DNA of 56,020 nucleotides, from the NCBI GenBank assembly GCA_030682715.1, contig JAUXNQ010000016.1, positions 1 through 56,020 on the forward strand. The letters are read 5' to 3'. Positions 17,541 to 25,701 of this stretch are shown one piece after another. The notes beneath the pieces were generated by a model. That model had not been told where the DNA came from and ran no database searches. It saw only the letters and a program-made list of their open reading frames with translations. The DNA is from Methylotenera sp. Lineage in GTDB: Bacteria; Pseudomonadota; Gammaproteobacteria; Burkholderiales; Methylophilaceae. The translations under genes and the position numbers were made by a program. Positions within the stretch are counted from its first letter, which is position 1; each line of letters opens with the position of its first letter.

Positions 17541-18341
17541 ATGATTAGAAGAAAACCATTTGATGAAGATGAAAGTAACCCCGATCGGTGGCTAGTTTCG
17601 TATGCCGACTTCATCACGCTGCTATTTGCATTTTTTGTAGTGATGTACGCAATATCATCAGTCAACCAAGGCAAATATAACCAGCTGACCTCCTCTATGG
17701 GGACAGCATTCACTGGCAATGTAATCTCGGGCGTTAACCAAAAAGGCTTAGGAGCAGAAGGTAAAATAAAAGGACAACAAAGCTCTATTATTAAACCCTT
17801 GCCTTTATCACACATCTACAATGAAAAACAAAAAAGAGAGCGTGAATCTATGGCGAAAATGGGGCTAGATGTATCAAACGCGCTATCTCCTTTAGTCAAC
17901 GATGGCAAAGTACGCGTCATACAAAATGAACGTGGTGTACGCATTGATATCAACGACAGCCTATTATTCAACCAAGGTGTTGCTGGTCTATCCCCTGCGG
18001 CAAATACGATCATCAATGACATCGCAATATTACTCAAAGAGAACCAACGCCTGATACAAGTTGAAGGCCATACCGATAACATTCCCATTCATAACGAAAC
18101 TTTCTTTTCCAATTGGGAGTTATCAGCAGTAAGAGCAAGTAGCGTAGTAAGAATGCTAAGCAGTTCAGGTATTGCAGATAAACGTTTAAGCGCACTCGGT
18201 TTTGGGGCATCACAGCCGATTAGTGAAAATGAAACACCAGATGGCCGCGCAAAAAACAGACGTGTATCCATCATGGTGCTTTATGAAGTTCCAACACCTG
18301 ATGACACTTCTAATGTCATTAAACCTCAAAAAATTAATTGA
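17541..18341 (+). CDS. motD: Second flagellar stator anchor protein, MotD type
   Basis: This 266-residue MotB-family protein lacks the His/Gly-rich start of MotB. It has a short acidic N-terminus (FDEDESNPDRW), then a membrane helix with Asp23 in VSYADFITLLFAFFVVMYA, a plug/linker segment, and an OmpA-type peptidoglycan-binding domain (VEGHTDNIPI near 174; NWELSAVRAS near 190; GRAKNRRVSIMV near 234). It lies 29 bases after motC and ends the operon. The D23 proton-binding aspartate is intact, so the stator should be active. Confidence 0.93.
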   Translation: MIRRKPFDEDESNPDRWLVSYADFITLLFAFFVVMYAISSVNQGKYNQLTSSMGTAFTGNVISGVNQKGLGAEGKIKGQQSSIIKPLPLSHIYNEKQKRERESMAKMGLDVSNALSPLVNDGKVRVIQNERGVRIDINDSLLFNQGVAGLSPAANTIINDIAILLKENQRLIQVEGHTDNIPIHNETFFSNWELSAVRASSVVRMLSSSGIADKRLSALGFGASQPISENETPDGRAKNRRVSIMVLYEVPTPDDTSNVIKPQKIN

Positions 18342-18469
18342 AAAATCCAATTTATTAAGAGAGTTGGGTACTAAAAGTGTCAAGAGATTATTCAAACAAA
18401 TATCTTTAGCGAAACCACTAAAAGCTGTCCGTATTAGCATTATTTCAAACGTAATATCAAAACATAAAA

Positions 18470-18513
18470 TTAAAAAACCCCGCTCAGAAACTAATATTAA
18501 CTTCTAAGTGGGG
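18470..18513 (-). terminator. Intrinsic terminator of the PepSY gene
   Basis: CCCCGCTCAGAA (18478-18489) pairs with TTCTAAGTGGGG (18502-18513) apart from two positions. On the minus strand the stem is followed by a run of six T. It may also slow transcripts arriving from motD. Confidence 0.75.
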
Positions 18514-18577
18514 TCAAAAATTAAGCGCCTATTCGCCTATATAATAGTGACTAGCGCATAGGTTTATTGTGTGAAAA

Positions 18578-19105
18578 TTACTCTTTACCGATTTGGTACT
18601 CTTCGTAGCTCACTTCGACAATCTTGCCAGTAGTCGCATCAACTTCTACTTTAACTTCTTCATTGTCAGCCTCTAAAATATCAAACTCGTACGATGCTTT
18701 ACCATCTGACTCTAGCTCATACTCTGTTTCAACTACAGTACCAGGATGTGCAGCTAACGCTGTTGCTTTGGCATCGGCCTCACTTACTTTAGCAAGTGCT
18801 TTGAATCTAGGATCATCAGCTTTAACTTCTTCCTCAATTTCTGTTACTTTGCCAGTTTTAGCGTTACATTCAACATCCCATGCTTTACCGTCAGCAGTTT
18901 CAATATCAAACTCATAAACGCCCACTTTTTTCTCAGACTTAAACTCTACTTTAACAATTTTTCCATCTTTTTCTGACAAAGCGGCTTTTACACACTTACC
19001 TAAACTATCATAAGCTTTTGGCTTAAGTGAGCCATGATCGGCAACTGCCGAGTTAGCAAAAAACACTGCTGCAATTAAAGTAGATCCTAAAGATAGACGA
19101 AACAT
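18578..19105 (-). CDS. Periplasmic PepSY-domain protein
   Basis: This 175-residue acidic protein has a signal peptide (about 22 residues, cleavage after SAVA in ANSAVADHG). Two PepSY-like repeats follow at about 32-95 and 105-172. Each has a helix, then strands with [11 protein letters not shown] / [11 protein letters not shown] and (C/D)-(N/A)-x-TGK(V/I)-x-E. Two cysteines (about 38 and 79) could form a disulphide. PepSY modules are thought to inhibit or regulate proteases and to act in the envelope; the actual function here is unknown. It is a single gene with its own terminator. Confidence 0.82.
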   Translation of the reverse strand: MFRLSLGSTLIAAVFFANSAVADHGSLKPKAYDSLGKCVKAALSEKDGKIVKVEFKSEKKVGVYEFDIETADGKAWDVECNAKTGKVTEIEEEVKADDPRFKALAKVSEADAKATALAAHPGTVVETEYELESDGKASYEFDILEADNEEVKVEVDATTGKIVEVSYEEYQIGKE

Positions 19106-19322
19106 AATTAACTCCTATTATTGTTAGTGAAGTATAAAAAATAAGTAAATCTATTACTATTTTTCAATTTTACCAAACAAGTGATAAGCATTTGATTGAT
19201 TTACAAAACTATTACATTTCTGGTTGTAATCAACCAATATTAACGACCATCCATCTAAAACCCACGATTAATTGAATCCAATTCGCTATTGATTGCAAAC
19301 CTAAGTGTTTGAGCAAGGGCAA

Positions 19323-19349
19323 TAAAAAACCCAGCACTAGGCTGGGTTT
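19323..19349 (-). terminator. Intrinsic terminator of typA
   Basis: AAACCCAGC (19327-19335) and GCTGGGTTT (19341-19349) form a perfect 9-bp stem with loop ACTAG. On the minus strand a T-run follows, 19 bases after the typA stop. Confidence 0.88.
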
Positions 19350-19367
19350 AAAGTCATCAACTAATAA

Positions 19368-21176
19368 TTAGTCTTTTGATGCACGTTTACGCTCATGCTC
19401 AAGCAAGTAACGTTTACGGATACGAATCGTTTTAGGGGTAATTTCCACTAATTCATCATCATCAATAAACTCAACTGCTGATTCTAAAGACAATGCAATT
19501 GGCGTAATCAAGCGCACAGCTTCATCGGTACCTGATGAGCGAATATTGGTCAGTTGTTTACCTTTAATCGGGTTCACAATCAAATCATTATCACGGCTGT
19601 GAATACCAATTACCATACCTTCATATAACTTGTCGCCTGGTACAGAGAACATTTTACCGCGATCCTGCAACTTCCAAAGTGCATAAGCCACAGCTTCGCC
19701 ATTTTCAGCTGAAATCAACACGCCATTACGACGACCTGGCATATCAGCTTTTACTGGTGCATATTCATCAAACACATGGCCCATTAAACCAGTACCACGT
19801 GTCATTGTTAAGAATTCGCCTTGGAAACCAATCAAACCACGCGCTGGAATTCTATATTCCAAACGTGTACGGCCATTACCGTCAGATTCCATATTTTGCA
19901 TTTCACCACGGCGACGGCCTAATTCCTCCATCGCAGCACCTTGATGCTCATCTTCTAAGTCAACAGTAAGAATTTCGTATGGCTCACATTTTTCGCCATT
20001 AATTTCACGGTAAACAACTTTTGGTTTACCTACTGCCATCTCGAAACCTTCGCGACGCATATTTTCAAGCAAGATAGTTAAGTGCAATTCACCACGACCA
20101 GAAACGCGGAACACATCAGCATCTTCAGTATCTTCAACACGTAAAGCAACGTTAACTAAAAGCTCTTTAGTTAAACGATCACGAATTTGACGTGAAGTTA
20201 CAAATTTACCTTCAGTACCAGCTAATGGTGAAGTGTTCACCATAAAGTCCATGGTCAATGTTGGCTCATCTACACCTAAATGTGGCAAACCAACTGGGTT
20301 TTCACGGTCACAAATAGTGAAACCAATACCAATATCATCTAAACCAGAAATAATCACAATATCGCCAGCTTCAGCCTCTTCAACAGGCACACGCTCCAAA
20401 CCGCGGAAACCGAGCACTTGGTTGATTTTACCCGTAGCGATTTGTTTAGTTTCATTCATCACTGTCACAGCTTGGCCAGGCTTGATTTTACCGTTAGTAA
20501 CACGACCAATACCTAAACGACCCGTGTAAGTTGAATAATCCAACGCTGAAACTTGCAACTGTAAAGGTGCATTGCTATCACCAACTGGCGGCGCAACGTG
20601 GCTTAAAATCGTTTCAAACAAAGCACGCATATTGTCGCTAGGCTTATTCATATCTAACATAGCATAGCCATTAATTGCTGATGCATACACGACTGGGAAG
20701 TCTAACTGCTCATCTGTTGCACCTAAGTTTGCGAACAAATCAAATGTTTGGTTCACTACCCAGTCAGTACGTGCACCAGGACGGTCTACTTTATTAATAA
20801 CAACGATTGGTTTTAAACCAAGCGCCAACGCTTTTTTCGTTACAAAGCGTGTTTGTGGCATCGGGCCTTCAACCGCATCTACTAACAGAACCACGCCATC
20901 CACCATACCTAATACACGCTCAACCTCACCACCAAAGTCCGCATGGCCTGGGGTATCTACAACGTTAATATGCGTACCCTCGTAATTAAGCGCAGTGTTT
21001 TTTGCCAAAATGGTAATGCCACGTTCTTTTTCAATATCGCCACTGTCCATCACACGCTCAGACACAGTCTGATGAGATGTAAATGTACCTGCTTGATGTA
21101 AAAGTTTATCAACCATAGTTGTTTTACCATGGTCAACGTGGGCAATAATTGCGATATTTCTTAAATTACGAGACAT
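19368..21176 (-). CDS. typA: Ribosome-associated GTPase TypA/BipA
   Basis: This translational GTPase of the EF-G family (602 residues, normal) assists 50S assembly and stress or cold growth. The G domain shows AHVDHGKT (12-19), the switch II DTPGHADF (near 74-81) and NKVDRPGA (near 128). The family-specific C-terminal domain carries RIPARGLIGFQGEFLT and IRKRYLLEHERKRA at the end. The gene stands alone between its own terminator and the divergent helicase promoter. With the neighbouring DEAD-box helicases it makes a cluster of genes often needed in the cold; that grouping is inference. Confidence 0.97.
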   Translation of the reverse strand: MSRNLRNIAIIAHVDHGKTTMVDKLLHQAGTFTSHQTVSERVMDSGDIEKERGITILAKNTALNYEGTHINVVDTPGHADFGGEVERVLGMVDGVVLLVDAVEGPMPQTRFVTKKALALGLKPIVVINKVDRPGARTDWVVNQTFDLFANLGATDEQLDFPVVYASAINGYAMLDMNKPSDNMRALFETILSHVAPPVGDSNAPLQLQVSALDYSTYTGRLGIGRVTNGKIKPGQAVTVMNETKQIATGKINQVLGFRGLERVPVEEAEAGDIVIISGLDDIGIGFTICDRENPVGLPHLGVDEPTLTMDFMVNTSPLAGTEGKFVTSRQIRDRLTKELLVNVALRVEDTEDADVFRVSGRGELHLTILLENMRREGFEMAVGKPKVVYREINGEKCEPYEILTVDLEDEHQGAAMEELGRRRGEMQNMESDGNGRTRLEYRIPARGLIGFQGEFLTMTRGTGLMGHVFDEYAPVKADMPGRRNGVLISAENGEAVAYALWKLQDRGKMFSVPGDKLYEGMVIGIHSRDNDLIVNPIKGKQLTNIRSSGTDEAVRLITPIALSLESAVEFIDDDELVEITPKTIRIRKRYLLEHERKRASKD

Positions 21177-21262
21177 TGTCTTGCTACCAGTTCATTGAAA
21201 GGCGGCGATTTTAACACATTAAGCCCTAAGAGTGATTTAACTATCTACAAATATAGTAAAAA

Positions 21263-21279
21263 ACACTTTGACAAAGTGT
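21263..21279. promoter_or_regulatory. 17-bp palindrome overlapping the -35 box
   Basis: ACACTTTG, A, CAAAGTGT is a perfect inverted repeat with a one-base centre. It covers the TTGACA box of the helicase promoter. The position suits a repressor operator; no cognate regulator is seen nearby. Confidence 0.55.
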
Positions 21280-21295
21280 AATTAATGCATATAAT
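21268..21295 (+). promoter_or_regulatory. Consensus sigma-70 promoter for the helicase operon
   Basis: TTGACA (21268-21273), 16 bases, TATAAT (21290-21295): both boxes are perfect matches and the spacing is near optimal. Transcription would start near 21302. Confidence 0.85.
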
Positions 21296-21593
21296 GCGCA
21301 CAACTTAGAACTTTAAATAGCTTAATTAACTGGCTTTAAAAAGTTTTAGATTCATCGCCCTGACCCTCAGTCACTCGTGAAATTTTGAAGTGACTATCTT
21401 TAGATTTAATTTTAAATCTATCTTTACTGGTTAGCGGCTATGCCCGTGCGCTGGTAAATAAAGCATCTCGAAACTATATATTTGAAATTTGCTTTTTGCG
21501 TTATGTTGCTTTTTACAACATCACTGTAAACATACATGTATTTGCTCGCGCCCTTTTATTGTTTTTATAAAACTGCTTTTGAAAGGGACTATC

Positions 21594-23321
21594 TTGTCTT
21601 TTGAATCATTAAATCTACACCCTACTATTATCCGTGCTTTAGAGGAATCAGGCTATACAGCCCCAACCCCTATTCAAGCGCAAGCAATTCCTGTTGTGAC
21701 AGAAGGTCACGACTTAATGGCTTCAGCACAAACTGGTACAGGTAAAACTGCGGCATTTATGTTGCCAGCGCTAAACTTACTAGCAACGCCGCACGAGTCT
21801 AAAAGCCGCGGCCCGCGTATTTTAATCCTTGTACCTACACGTGAACTTGCAACACAAGTGAATGAAGCTGCACGTAAATATGGTAAATTCATCCGTGCAC
21901 GTACAGTAAGTATCGTAGGTGGCATGCCTTACCCACTACAAAACAAACTATTATCACAACCGCTAGATATTTTAGTAGCAACGCCAGGCCGTCTGTTAGA
22001 CCATATGGAACGTGGCCGTATTGATCTATCACGCCTACAAATGTTGATATTAGATGAAGCTGACCGTATGTTAGACATGGGTTTCTTACCTGATGTTGAA
22101 CGTATTTGCGAGCAACTTTCTGCAGAGCGTCAAACATTATTGTTCTCAGCGACATTAGATGGCGACATCGCACGTATTGCGAACAAAATTCTTAAAAATC
22201 CTAAAACAATTCAAGTAGCTGCACAACGTGAAAAACACGCAAACATCGAGCAACGCTTGCACTTTGTGGATGACATGACACACAAAAATAAACTGCTTGA
22301 GCATTTATTGATTGCTCCTGAAGTGAACCAAGCGATCATTTTCACAAGCACAAAACGTCACGCTGATGTGTTAGCGGAAGATTTGTACGCAGCTGGTCAT
22401 AAAACAGCCGCATTACATGGTGATATGACACAAGGTGCGCGTAACCGTACACTGACTAAATTACGTCATGGTGATGTAAAAATATTAGTAGCGACTGATG
22501 TTGCTGCGCGTGGTATCGACGTACACGGCATTACACACGTAATCAATTACGATCTACCTAAATTTGCTGAAGACTATGTACACCGTATTGGTCGTACTGG
22601 TCGTGCTGGCAACACTGGTATAGCCATTTCATTCGCGTCGAACATGGATAGACATATTCTACGTAAAATCGAACAATTTACTGGCAACACCATGTCGCCA
22701 GCAGTGATTGAAGGTTTTGAACCAAAACGTGCAATGAAGATGGATGGTCCTAGCGGCAGCCGTCGTGACGGTCATAAACCAGGTGGTCGTGGCGGCTTTA
22801 AACCACGTGATGACCGTGGTGGTTACAAAGGTCGTGATGATCGCAATGGCGCTAGCCGTGATAGCGCTCCTCGCAGCGAAAACCGTTTTGAAAACCGTGG
22901 CAATCGTGACTCAGCACCACGTGAAGCAAATGGTAATTCAGCTGGCTATGCGCCAAAACCTGAATTTAACCGTTCAGAAAGACCAGCTGGCGACCGTGCA
23001 CGTAGCTTTGGCGACCGCGCAGCGTTTGACAAATCTGGTGACCGTAGCCGTGGCAACAACGCTGGCACACCTAACCGTAGCTTTGGCGATAGCGTAGCTT
23101 TTGGTAAAAAACCATACTCACGCGACGGCCAACGTAGCGAAGGCCGTTCTGATCGTAGCGCAGCACCTGCTGCACGTCGTGATGGCGCTCGTAGTGATGG
23201 TGCCCGTAGTGACAGCCGTCCTGCTGGTCGTAGCGACAGCCGTGGCCCAGCACGTGCTTTTGCTGGCGCGAACGCAAGCGCAGGCAATGGTGCTCCACGT
23301 CGCTCACGTAGTTTTGCATAA
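21594..23321 (+). CDS. rhlE: DEAD-box RNA helicase, RhlE-like, with long RGG/RSD-rich tail
   Basis: This ATP-dependent RNA helicase has 575 residues from the chosen TTG. The helicase core has AQTGTGKT (45-52), PTRELATQ, DEAD (154-157), SAT (185-187) and HRIGRTGR (330-337). Residues from about 375 on form a low-complexity, Arg/Gly/Asp/Ser-rich tail with repeated RSFGDRxAF, ARSDGARSD and GRSDSRG units, likely disordered and RNA-binding. The TTG at 21594 has AAAGGGA seven bases before it and starts at the conserved SFESLNLHP; an upstream ATG at 21489 would add 35 unlike residues and is less likely. It is followed 18 bases later by a second helicase. Confidence 0.92.
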   Translation: MSFESLNLHPTIIRALEESGYTAPTPIQAQAIPVVTEGHDLMASAQTGTGKTAAFMLPALNLLATPHESKSRGPRILILVPTRELATQVNEAARKYGKFIRARTVSIVGGMPYPLQNKLLSQPLDILVATPGRLLDHMERGRIDLSRLQMLILDEADRMLDMGFLPDVERICEQLSAERQTLLFSATLDGDIARIANKILKNPKTIQVAAQREKHANIEQRLHFVDDMTHKNKLLEHLLIAPEVNQAIIFTSTKRHADVLAEDLYAAGHKTAALHGDMTQGARNRTLTKLRHGDVKILVATDVAARGIDVHGITHVINYDLPKFAEDYVHRIGRTGRAGNTGIAISFASNMDRHILRKIEQFTGNTMSPAVIEGFEPKRAMKMDGPSGSRRDGHKPGGRGGFKPRDDRGGYKGRDDRNGASRDSAPRSENRFENRGNRDSAPREANGNSAGYAPKPEFNRSERPAGDRARSFGDRAAFDKSGDRSRGNNAGTPNRSFGDSVAFGKKPYSRDGQRSEGRSDRSAAPAARRDGARSDGARSDSRPAGRSDSRGPARAFAGANASAGNGAPRRSRSFA

Positions 23322-23339
23322 TTTAAGTAAAGACTTTAA

Positions 23340-24743
23340 TTGAACAGTATCCAACAAATGACAGAAATCGTAACGACTGACAGCCCAAGTTTCAGCACAT
23401 TAGGACTCGCACCTGAGCTCTTACGTGCATTAACTGAATCTGGTTACACCACTCCAACTCCAATTCAGGCACAGGCTATTCCTGTTGCCTTGGCTGGAGG
23501 GGATGTAATGGCAGGCGCGCAAACAGGCACAGGTAAAACTGCGGCTTTTGCGCTCCCCCTGCTACAGAAGTTATTACCGCTAGCCAATAGCAGCACCTCC
23601 CCTGCCAAGCATCCCGTGCGTGCGTTAATTTTAACGCCAACACGTGAGCTTGCTATACAGGTGGAAGAAAGCGTCAAAGCGTATGCTAAACATACGCAAT
23701 TGCGCTCACTGGTTGTCTATGGTGGCGTAGATATTAAAACACAGACACCTCACCTTAAAACGGGTGTGGAAGTGTTGGTAGCGACGCCTGGCCGTTTGTT
23801 GGATCATATTGAACAAAAAACTCTGCAACTCAACCAAGTACAAATGTTAATACTTGATGAAGCTGACAGAATGCTAGACATGGGCTTTATGCCTGATTTG
23901 AAACGCATTTTGGCGCTATTGCCAAAACAGCGTCAGAATTTAATGTTTTCAGCGACATTCTCAAACGAAATTAAAAAATTAGCAGATGATTTTTTAACCA
24001 AGCCTCAACTGATTGAAGTTGCTCGCAGCAACGCCACCAATGACAATGTGACGCAAAAAGTATATCAAGTTGCGCAATCAGATAAAGAAGCTTTGCTGAT
24101 TCAGCTACTAAAAGAAGCCGATGCAAAACAAGTCATCGTATTCACCAAAACAAAATTAACGGCGAGCCGTTTAAGTCGTAGCCTAGTTCGCGAAGGCATT
24201 GCAGCAGATGCCATTCATGGCGATAAAAATCAACAAGAACGTATTAAAGCATTAGATGCTTTTAAAGCTGGCACTGTCACTGCGCTTATTGCAACGGACG
24301 TTGCGGCGCGTGGTTTAGATATTAGTGAACTGCCGATGGTGATTAACTATGAAATTCCAAGCGCGCCAGAAGACTATGTACATCGTATCGGTCGTACAGG
24401 ACGTGCAGGTGCAAGCGGTGTTGCCATTTCATTTGTCAGCGATGATGAAGAAAAATATCTCGTAGAAATCGAAAAGTTAATCAAACGCCAAATTACCAAA
24501 GAAACGGTAGCGCTAGATAAACCTAAAGCAACATCACGCACACGTAGTCACGCAAGCAATCAGGTTAAAGATCAAGAAGCACCAACCCGACGCTTACCTG
24601 CTAAGAAAAAGAGTGCAGACCCATGGTTTGATAAGCCTTACGAACCAAGCACAGAACAAAATAATGTGGTCGCCAGTAGACAAATTAACACCAAGAAAGC
24701 TCCAGTGGCTGCATTACTTGGTGGATTGTTGTTTAGAAAGTAA
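23340..24743 (+). CDS. Second DEAD-box RNA helicase, RhlE-like
   Basis: This 467-residue helicase is related to the preceding gene. It has the Q motif GYTTPTPIQAQAIP, AQTGTGKT (60-67), PTRELAIQ, VLVATPGRLLDH, DEADRMLDMGF, SATFS and HRIGRTGR. Its tail is short and basic (about 85 residues) instead of RGG-rich. It is probably co-transcribed with the upstream helicase. The start could be TTG 23340 or the ATG 18 bases later (23358); neither has a strong ribosome-binding site. The pair looks like an old duplication that diverged in the C-terminal tail. Confidence 0.92.
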   Translation: MNSIQQMTEIVTTDSPSFSTLGLAPELLRALTESGYTTPTPIQAQAIPVALAGGDVMAGAQTGTGKTAAFALPLLQKLLPLANSSTSPAKHPVRALILTPTRELAIQVEESVKAYAKHTQLRSLVVYGGVDIKTQTPHLKTGVEVLVATPGRLLDHIEQKTLQLNQVQMLILDEADRMLDMGFMPDLKRILALLPKQRQNLMFSATFSNEIKKLADDFLTKPQLIEVARSNATNDNVTQKVYQVAQSDKEALLIQLLKEADAKQVIVFTKTKLTASRLSRSLVREGIAADAIHGDKNQQERIKALDAFKAGTVTALIATDVAARGLDISELPMVINYEIPSAPEDYVHRIGRTGRAGASGVAISFVSDDEEKYLVEIEKLIKRQITKETVALDKPKATSRTRSHASNQVKDQEAPTRRLPAKKKSADPWFDKPYEPSTEQNNVVASRQINTKKAPVAALLGGLLFRK

Positions 24744-24762
24744 TCTATCTCTAAAAGTCATG

Positions 24763-24781
24763 TAGGGCAGTTAGTGCCCTA
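24763..24781. repeat. Small hairpin after the helicase operon
   Basis: TAGGGCA and TGCCCTA form a 7-bp stem with a 5-base loop. It is preceded by TG, so it starts like the TGTAGGG repeats found elsewhere in the window. Confidence 0.6.
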
Positions 24782-24789
24782 GTTAATTC

Positions 24790-24811
24790 GGGGCAGTAAT
24801 TGCCCCTTTTT
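24790..24811 (+). terminator. Intrinsic terminator of the helicase operon
   Basis: GGGGCA (24790-24795) pairs with TGCCCC (24801-24806), followed by five T. It lies 47 bases past the second helicase stop. Confidence 0.85.
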
Positions 24812-24859
24812 ATTGGCTACAGTTATAAAGCTATTCCACCAAATAACCCTACTACATAG

Positions 24860-25130
24860 TCATTCCGTGCTTTCGCGTGTGAATAACCAGCTGAAGCTGG
24901 TATATTCCACGGTGAAGACCTTACTTTGCTTGCCAGTCTACTGGCATAGCAAATTGGGGAAGCCAAGCACTGGCTCACGGTCTGACACGGAATCCAGTGA
25001 CTTAACGACGCTGGATTCCGACTTTTCGCGCTTCCACTTAGCACTTAGCACTTAGCACTTAGCACTTAGTGCTTTAGTGCTTAATGGAGCGGTGAGGACC
25101 TTTACGGTCTCGTCGGTATGACGATTTTGT
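24860..25130. repeat. Degenerate interspersed repeat with GTCATTCC / CTGGATTCC arms
   Basis: The segment begins with GTCATTCCGTG. It holds CCAGCTGAAGCTGG, and a 9-bp inverted repeat GGAATCCAG (start near 24989) / CTGGATTCC (end near 25019). It ends with CGGTATGACG, a rough inverse of the start. A near-direct repeat, GGTGAAGACCTTAC and GGTGAGGACCTTTAC, lies inside. This style is common for non-coding repeats in proteobacterial genomes; the precise family is not identified. Confidence 0.5.
25035..25069. repeat. (CACTTAG)5 tandem heptamer array
   Basis: Five perfect head-to-tail copies of CACTTAG occupy 35 bases, followed by related AGTGCTT units. The copy number could vary between strains. No reading frame depends on it. 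Confidence 0.9.
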
Positions 25131-25186
25131 GCGATGGGAACAGCATCGGATTATTTGATGGAACAACTATATTTGATCAGGCGTAT

Positions 25187-25615
25187 TTATTGCCCCTGTT
25201 GATTCCGCATAAAGTCAGCCACGCCATATAGCTGATTGGCTAGTTTTTTCATCAACGCTTCGTCATACTCCAACTGATGCATGGCTTTAATCATGCAATA
25301 CATCCATTGATCACGCGCTGACTCACCGATTGCAAACGGCAAATGACGCGCACGCAGCATTGGATGGCCATAGCGCTCGATATATAGCTGCGGCCCACCT
25401 GTCCACCCTGTTAGAAACATAAACAGCTTCTCACGCGCAGAAGTTAAATCTGATTGATGCATATCTCGGATAGGCTTTGCCTTGGCGTCACTATCCATGA
25501 TGTCGTAGAACGTCTCTACCAATAGACGTATATTTTGGATGCCAACTTCTTCACCACCGAGCAGCTCAAAAAATGTACGCTTACCACTACCCGCTTCTTC
25601 TATTTCATTCAACAT
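25187..25615 (-). CDS. Group II truncated haemoglobin
   Basis: This 142-residue haem protein of the 2-on-2 globin fold binds oxygen or nitric oxide in the cytoplasm. Family marks: FYDIM at about 36-40 (B10 Tyr37), FLTGWTGGPQLY (67-78), YGHPMLRARHLPF with the proximal His91, and Trp104 at the G8 position in RDQWMYCM. The length is typical for the TrHb2/YjbI class. It lies downstream of purT on the same strand with a hairpin repeat between them. Its role here (oxygen supply or NO defence) cannot be decided from sequence. Confidence 0.93.
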   Translation of the reverse strand: MLNEIEEAGSGKRTFFELLGGEEVGIQNIRLLVETFYDIMDSDAKAKPIRDMHQSDLTSAREKLFMFLTGWTGGPQLYIERYGHPMLRARHLPFAIGESARDQWMYCMIKAMHQLEYDEALMKKLANQLYGVADFMRNQQGQ

Positions 25616-25627
25616 ATGCTTATCACC

Positions 25628-25701
25628 TTAAATGTAGGAACTTCTTGTAACGCAGTTTGTAGACCGCATTACAAATGTGCTTTTGTTATCCCTACATTTA
25701 A
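25628..25701. repeat. Nested palindromic element between purT and the haemoglobin gene
   Basis: The outer arms TTAAATGTAGG (25628-25638) and CCTACATTTAA (25691-25701) are perfect over 11 bp. The inner arms TTGTAACGC and GCATTACAA differ at one position. Ends of TGTAGG/CCTACA and the inner GCGTTACAA resemble the repeats at 53.6-55 kb. The purT stop codon lies inside the right arm. Confidence 0.75.

Larger units (their letters stand above)
21177..21593 (+). promoter_or_regulatory. typA / helicase divergent region with long helicase leader
   Basis: There is no gene in these 417 bases. They contain the consensus promoter at 21268-21295 and a leader of about 290 bases before the helicase start. 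The leader has an AU-only hairpin with perfect 9-bp arms (21401-21409 and 21412-21420, loop TT) and three copies of CTATCTT around it (near 21394, 21419 and 21590). Long structured leaders are common on cold-induced helicase mRNAs. Confidence 0.6.
24744..25186. other. Repeat-rich gene-free region
   Basis: These 443 bases between the helicase and the haemoglobin contain two consecutive hairpins, an imperfect interspersed repeat of the GTCATTCC...CTGGATTCC type and a heptamer array. Short open frames in it are not credible genes. Confidence 0.6.

Noticed and set aside
18202-18507. A 101-codon plus-strand frame overlapping the end of motD.
   Set aside because: It mostly shadows motD in another frame and runs through the terminator; composition is not protein-like.
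22744-23343. Long open frames in the other two plus frames and in the minus strand over the helicase tail.
   Set aside because: They arise from the repeated Arg/Gly/Asp/Ser codons of the low-complexity tail; the products are repetitive and have no start signals.
24813-25055. Open frames of about 75-80 codons on both strands in the helicase-haemoglobin gap.
   Set aside because: They lie wholly inside the repeats and hairpins, with no ribosome-binding site and no protein-like pattern.
25035-25069. Possible CRISPR array in the heptamer repeat region.
   Set aside because: Units are only 7 bases with no spacers; it is a simple tandem repeat.
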